DNA of 6,526 nt from Bdellovibrionales bacterium (GTDB taxonomy: Bacteria > Bdellovibrionota > Bdellovibrionia > Bdellovibrionales > UBA1609). The stretch lies in assembly GCA_020435025.1 (NCBI GenBank), contig JAGRAG010000071.1:1-6526 (forward strand), read 5' to 3'. Below the pieces are notes generated by a model that saw only the letters and a program-made list of their open reading frames with translations, searched no databases and was not told the origin of the DNA. Both the position numbers and the translations under genes were made by a program. This document shows, piece after piece, positions 6,474 to 6,526 of the stretch. The first letter of the stretch is position 1; each line of letters opens with the position of its first letter.

Positions 6474-6498
6474 AATTATTTAATGGAATTGGTATAAG
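6474..6498 (-). repeat. Right terminal inverted repeat of the MITE-like element
   Basis: These 25 bases end in GGAATTGGTATAAG and are the exact reverse complement of the left repeat. Perfect pairing breaks just inside, at 6473 and 6335, and resumes a few bases further in. Confidence 0.92.
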
Positions 6499-6501
6499 GA
6501 C

Positions 6502-6526
6502 AAAAAAAACCCAGGGGTTTCCCCCT
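6502..6526 (-). terminator. Probable terminator hairpin, cut by the right edge
   Basis: An A-tract (6502-6509) is followed by CCC and the inverted pair AGGGG (6513-6517) / CCCCT (6522-6526), with a short TTTC loop at 6518-6521. Read on the minus strand this is a GC stem followed by GGG and a T8 tract, the shape of an intrinsic terminator for a minus-strand gene to the right. If the unseen sequence continues with GGGTTT, the stem would lengthen and the terminator would work in both directions, also closing the menFDH transcript. The call is tentative because the structure is truncated. Confidence 0.5.

Larger units (their letters stand above)
6310..6498. mobile_element. MITE-like palindromic element (non-autonomous, no transposase)
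   Basis: The 189-bp element is bounded by perfect 25-bp inverted repeats (CTTATACCAATT... at 6310-6334 and its complement at 6474-6498). The symmetry continues inwards: TTTTTTGTGAGACTA on the left matches TTTTTTTGTGACTA on the complement of the right, then TTTTTT-GAA and CTTT-GC blocks, down to a central hairpin CGTGCC-CAGA-GGCACG (6398-6413). The hairpin centre lies within 2 bp of the element's midpoint, so the whole element can fold as one snap-back. There is no open reading frame of note. Size, terminal repeats and lack of coding match miniature inverted-repeat transposable elements, mobilised in trans by a transposase elsewhere. No convincing target-site duplication is visible; both flanks are A-rich (GAAAAAAAT and GACAAAAAAAA), and TA dinucleotides occur at both tips. 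The parent IS family cannot be assigned. Confidence 0.8.

Noticed and set aside
6298..6510. A-rich flanks of the MITE-like element as a target-site duplication
   Set aside because: GAAAAAAAT on the left and GACAAAAAAAA on the right are alike only because both are A-tracts; they are not an exact duplication.

Overview
The window most likely comes from the chromosome of a Bdellovibrio-like bacterium (Bdellovibrionota). The strongest hint is the first complete gene, a TIGR02147/DUF4423-family regulator, a type best known from Bdellovibrio and Fibrobacter relatives. The moderately AT-rich composition is compatible with this, but no ribosomal RNA or other firm taxonomic marker is present. The assignment is therefore an inference.

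Layout. Positions 2-58 hold the 3' tail of an unidentified plus-strand gene, closed by a clear intrinsic terminator (85-113). A promoter (188-216) then serves the TIGR02147 regulator (223-993), and its predicted start site coincides with the ATG, suggesting a leaderless mRNA. Facing it on the minus strand are two tightly packed genes, transcribed from about 2543 down to 1018: a single-domain DAHP synthase (aroF type) followed by the menaquinone methyltransferase menG (ubiE). Diverging from them on the plus strand is menF-menD-menH (2622-6048), with two 4-bp stop/start overlaps (ATGA and GTGA), so this is an operon with probable translational coupling.

How the genes fit together. DAHP synthase opens the shikimate route to chorismate. 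MenF converts chorismate to isochorismate, MenD makes SEPHCHC, and MenH eliminates pyruvate to give SHCHC. MenG performs the last step, C-methylation of demethylmenaquinone. The locus thus holds the entry to chorismate, the first three committed steps of the classical (o-succinylbenzoate) menaquinone pathway, and its final step. menC, menE, menB, menI and menA are not in the window.

Downstream of menH lies about 480 bp without a convincing gene. Its most striking content is a compact non-coding element (6310-6498) with perfect 25-bp terminal inverted repeats. The inverted symmetry continues imperfectly to a central hairpin, so the whole element can fold as one long snap-back: a MITE-like non-autonomous mobile element. 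A probable terminator hairpin is cut by the right edge of the window. I found no CRISPR array, tRNA, rRNA, prophage or defence system. The men genes look ordinary, and the MITE-like palindrome is the most novel item.
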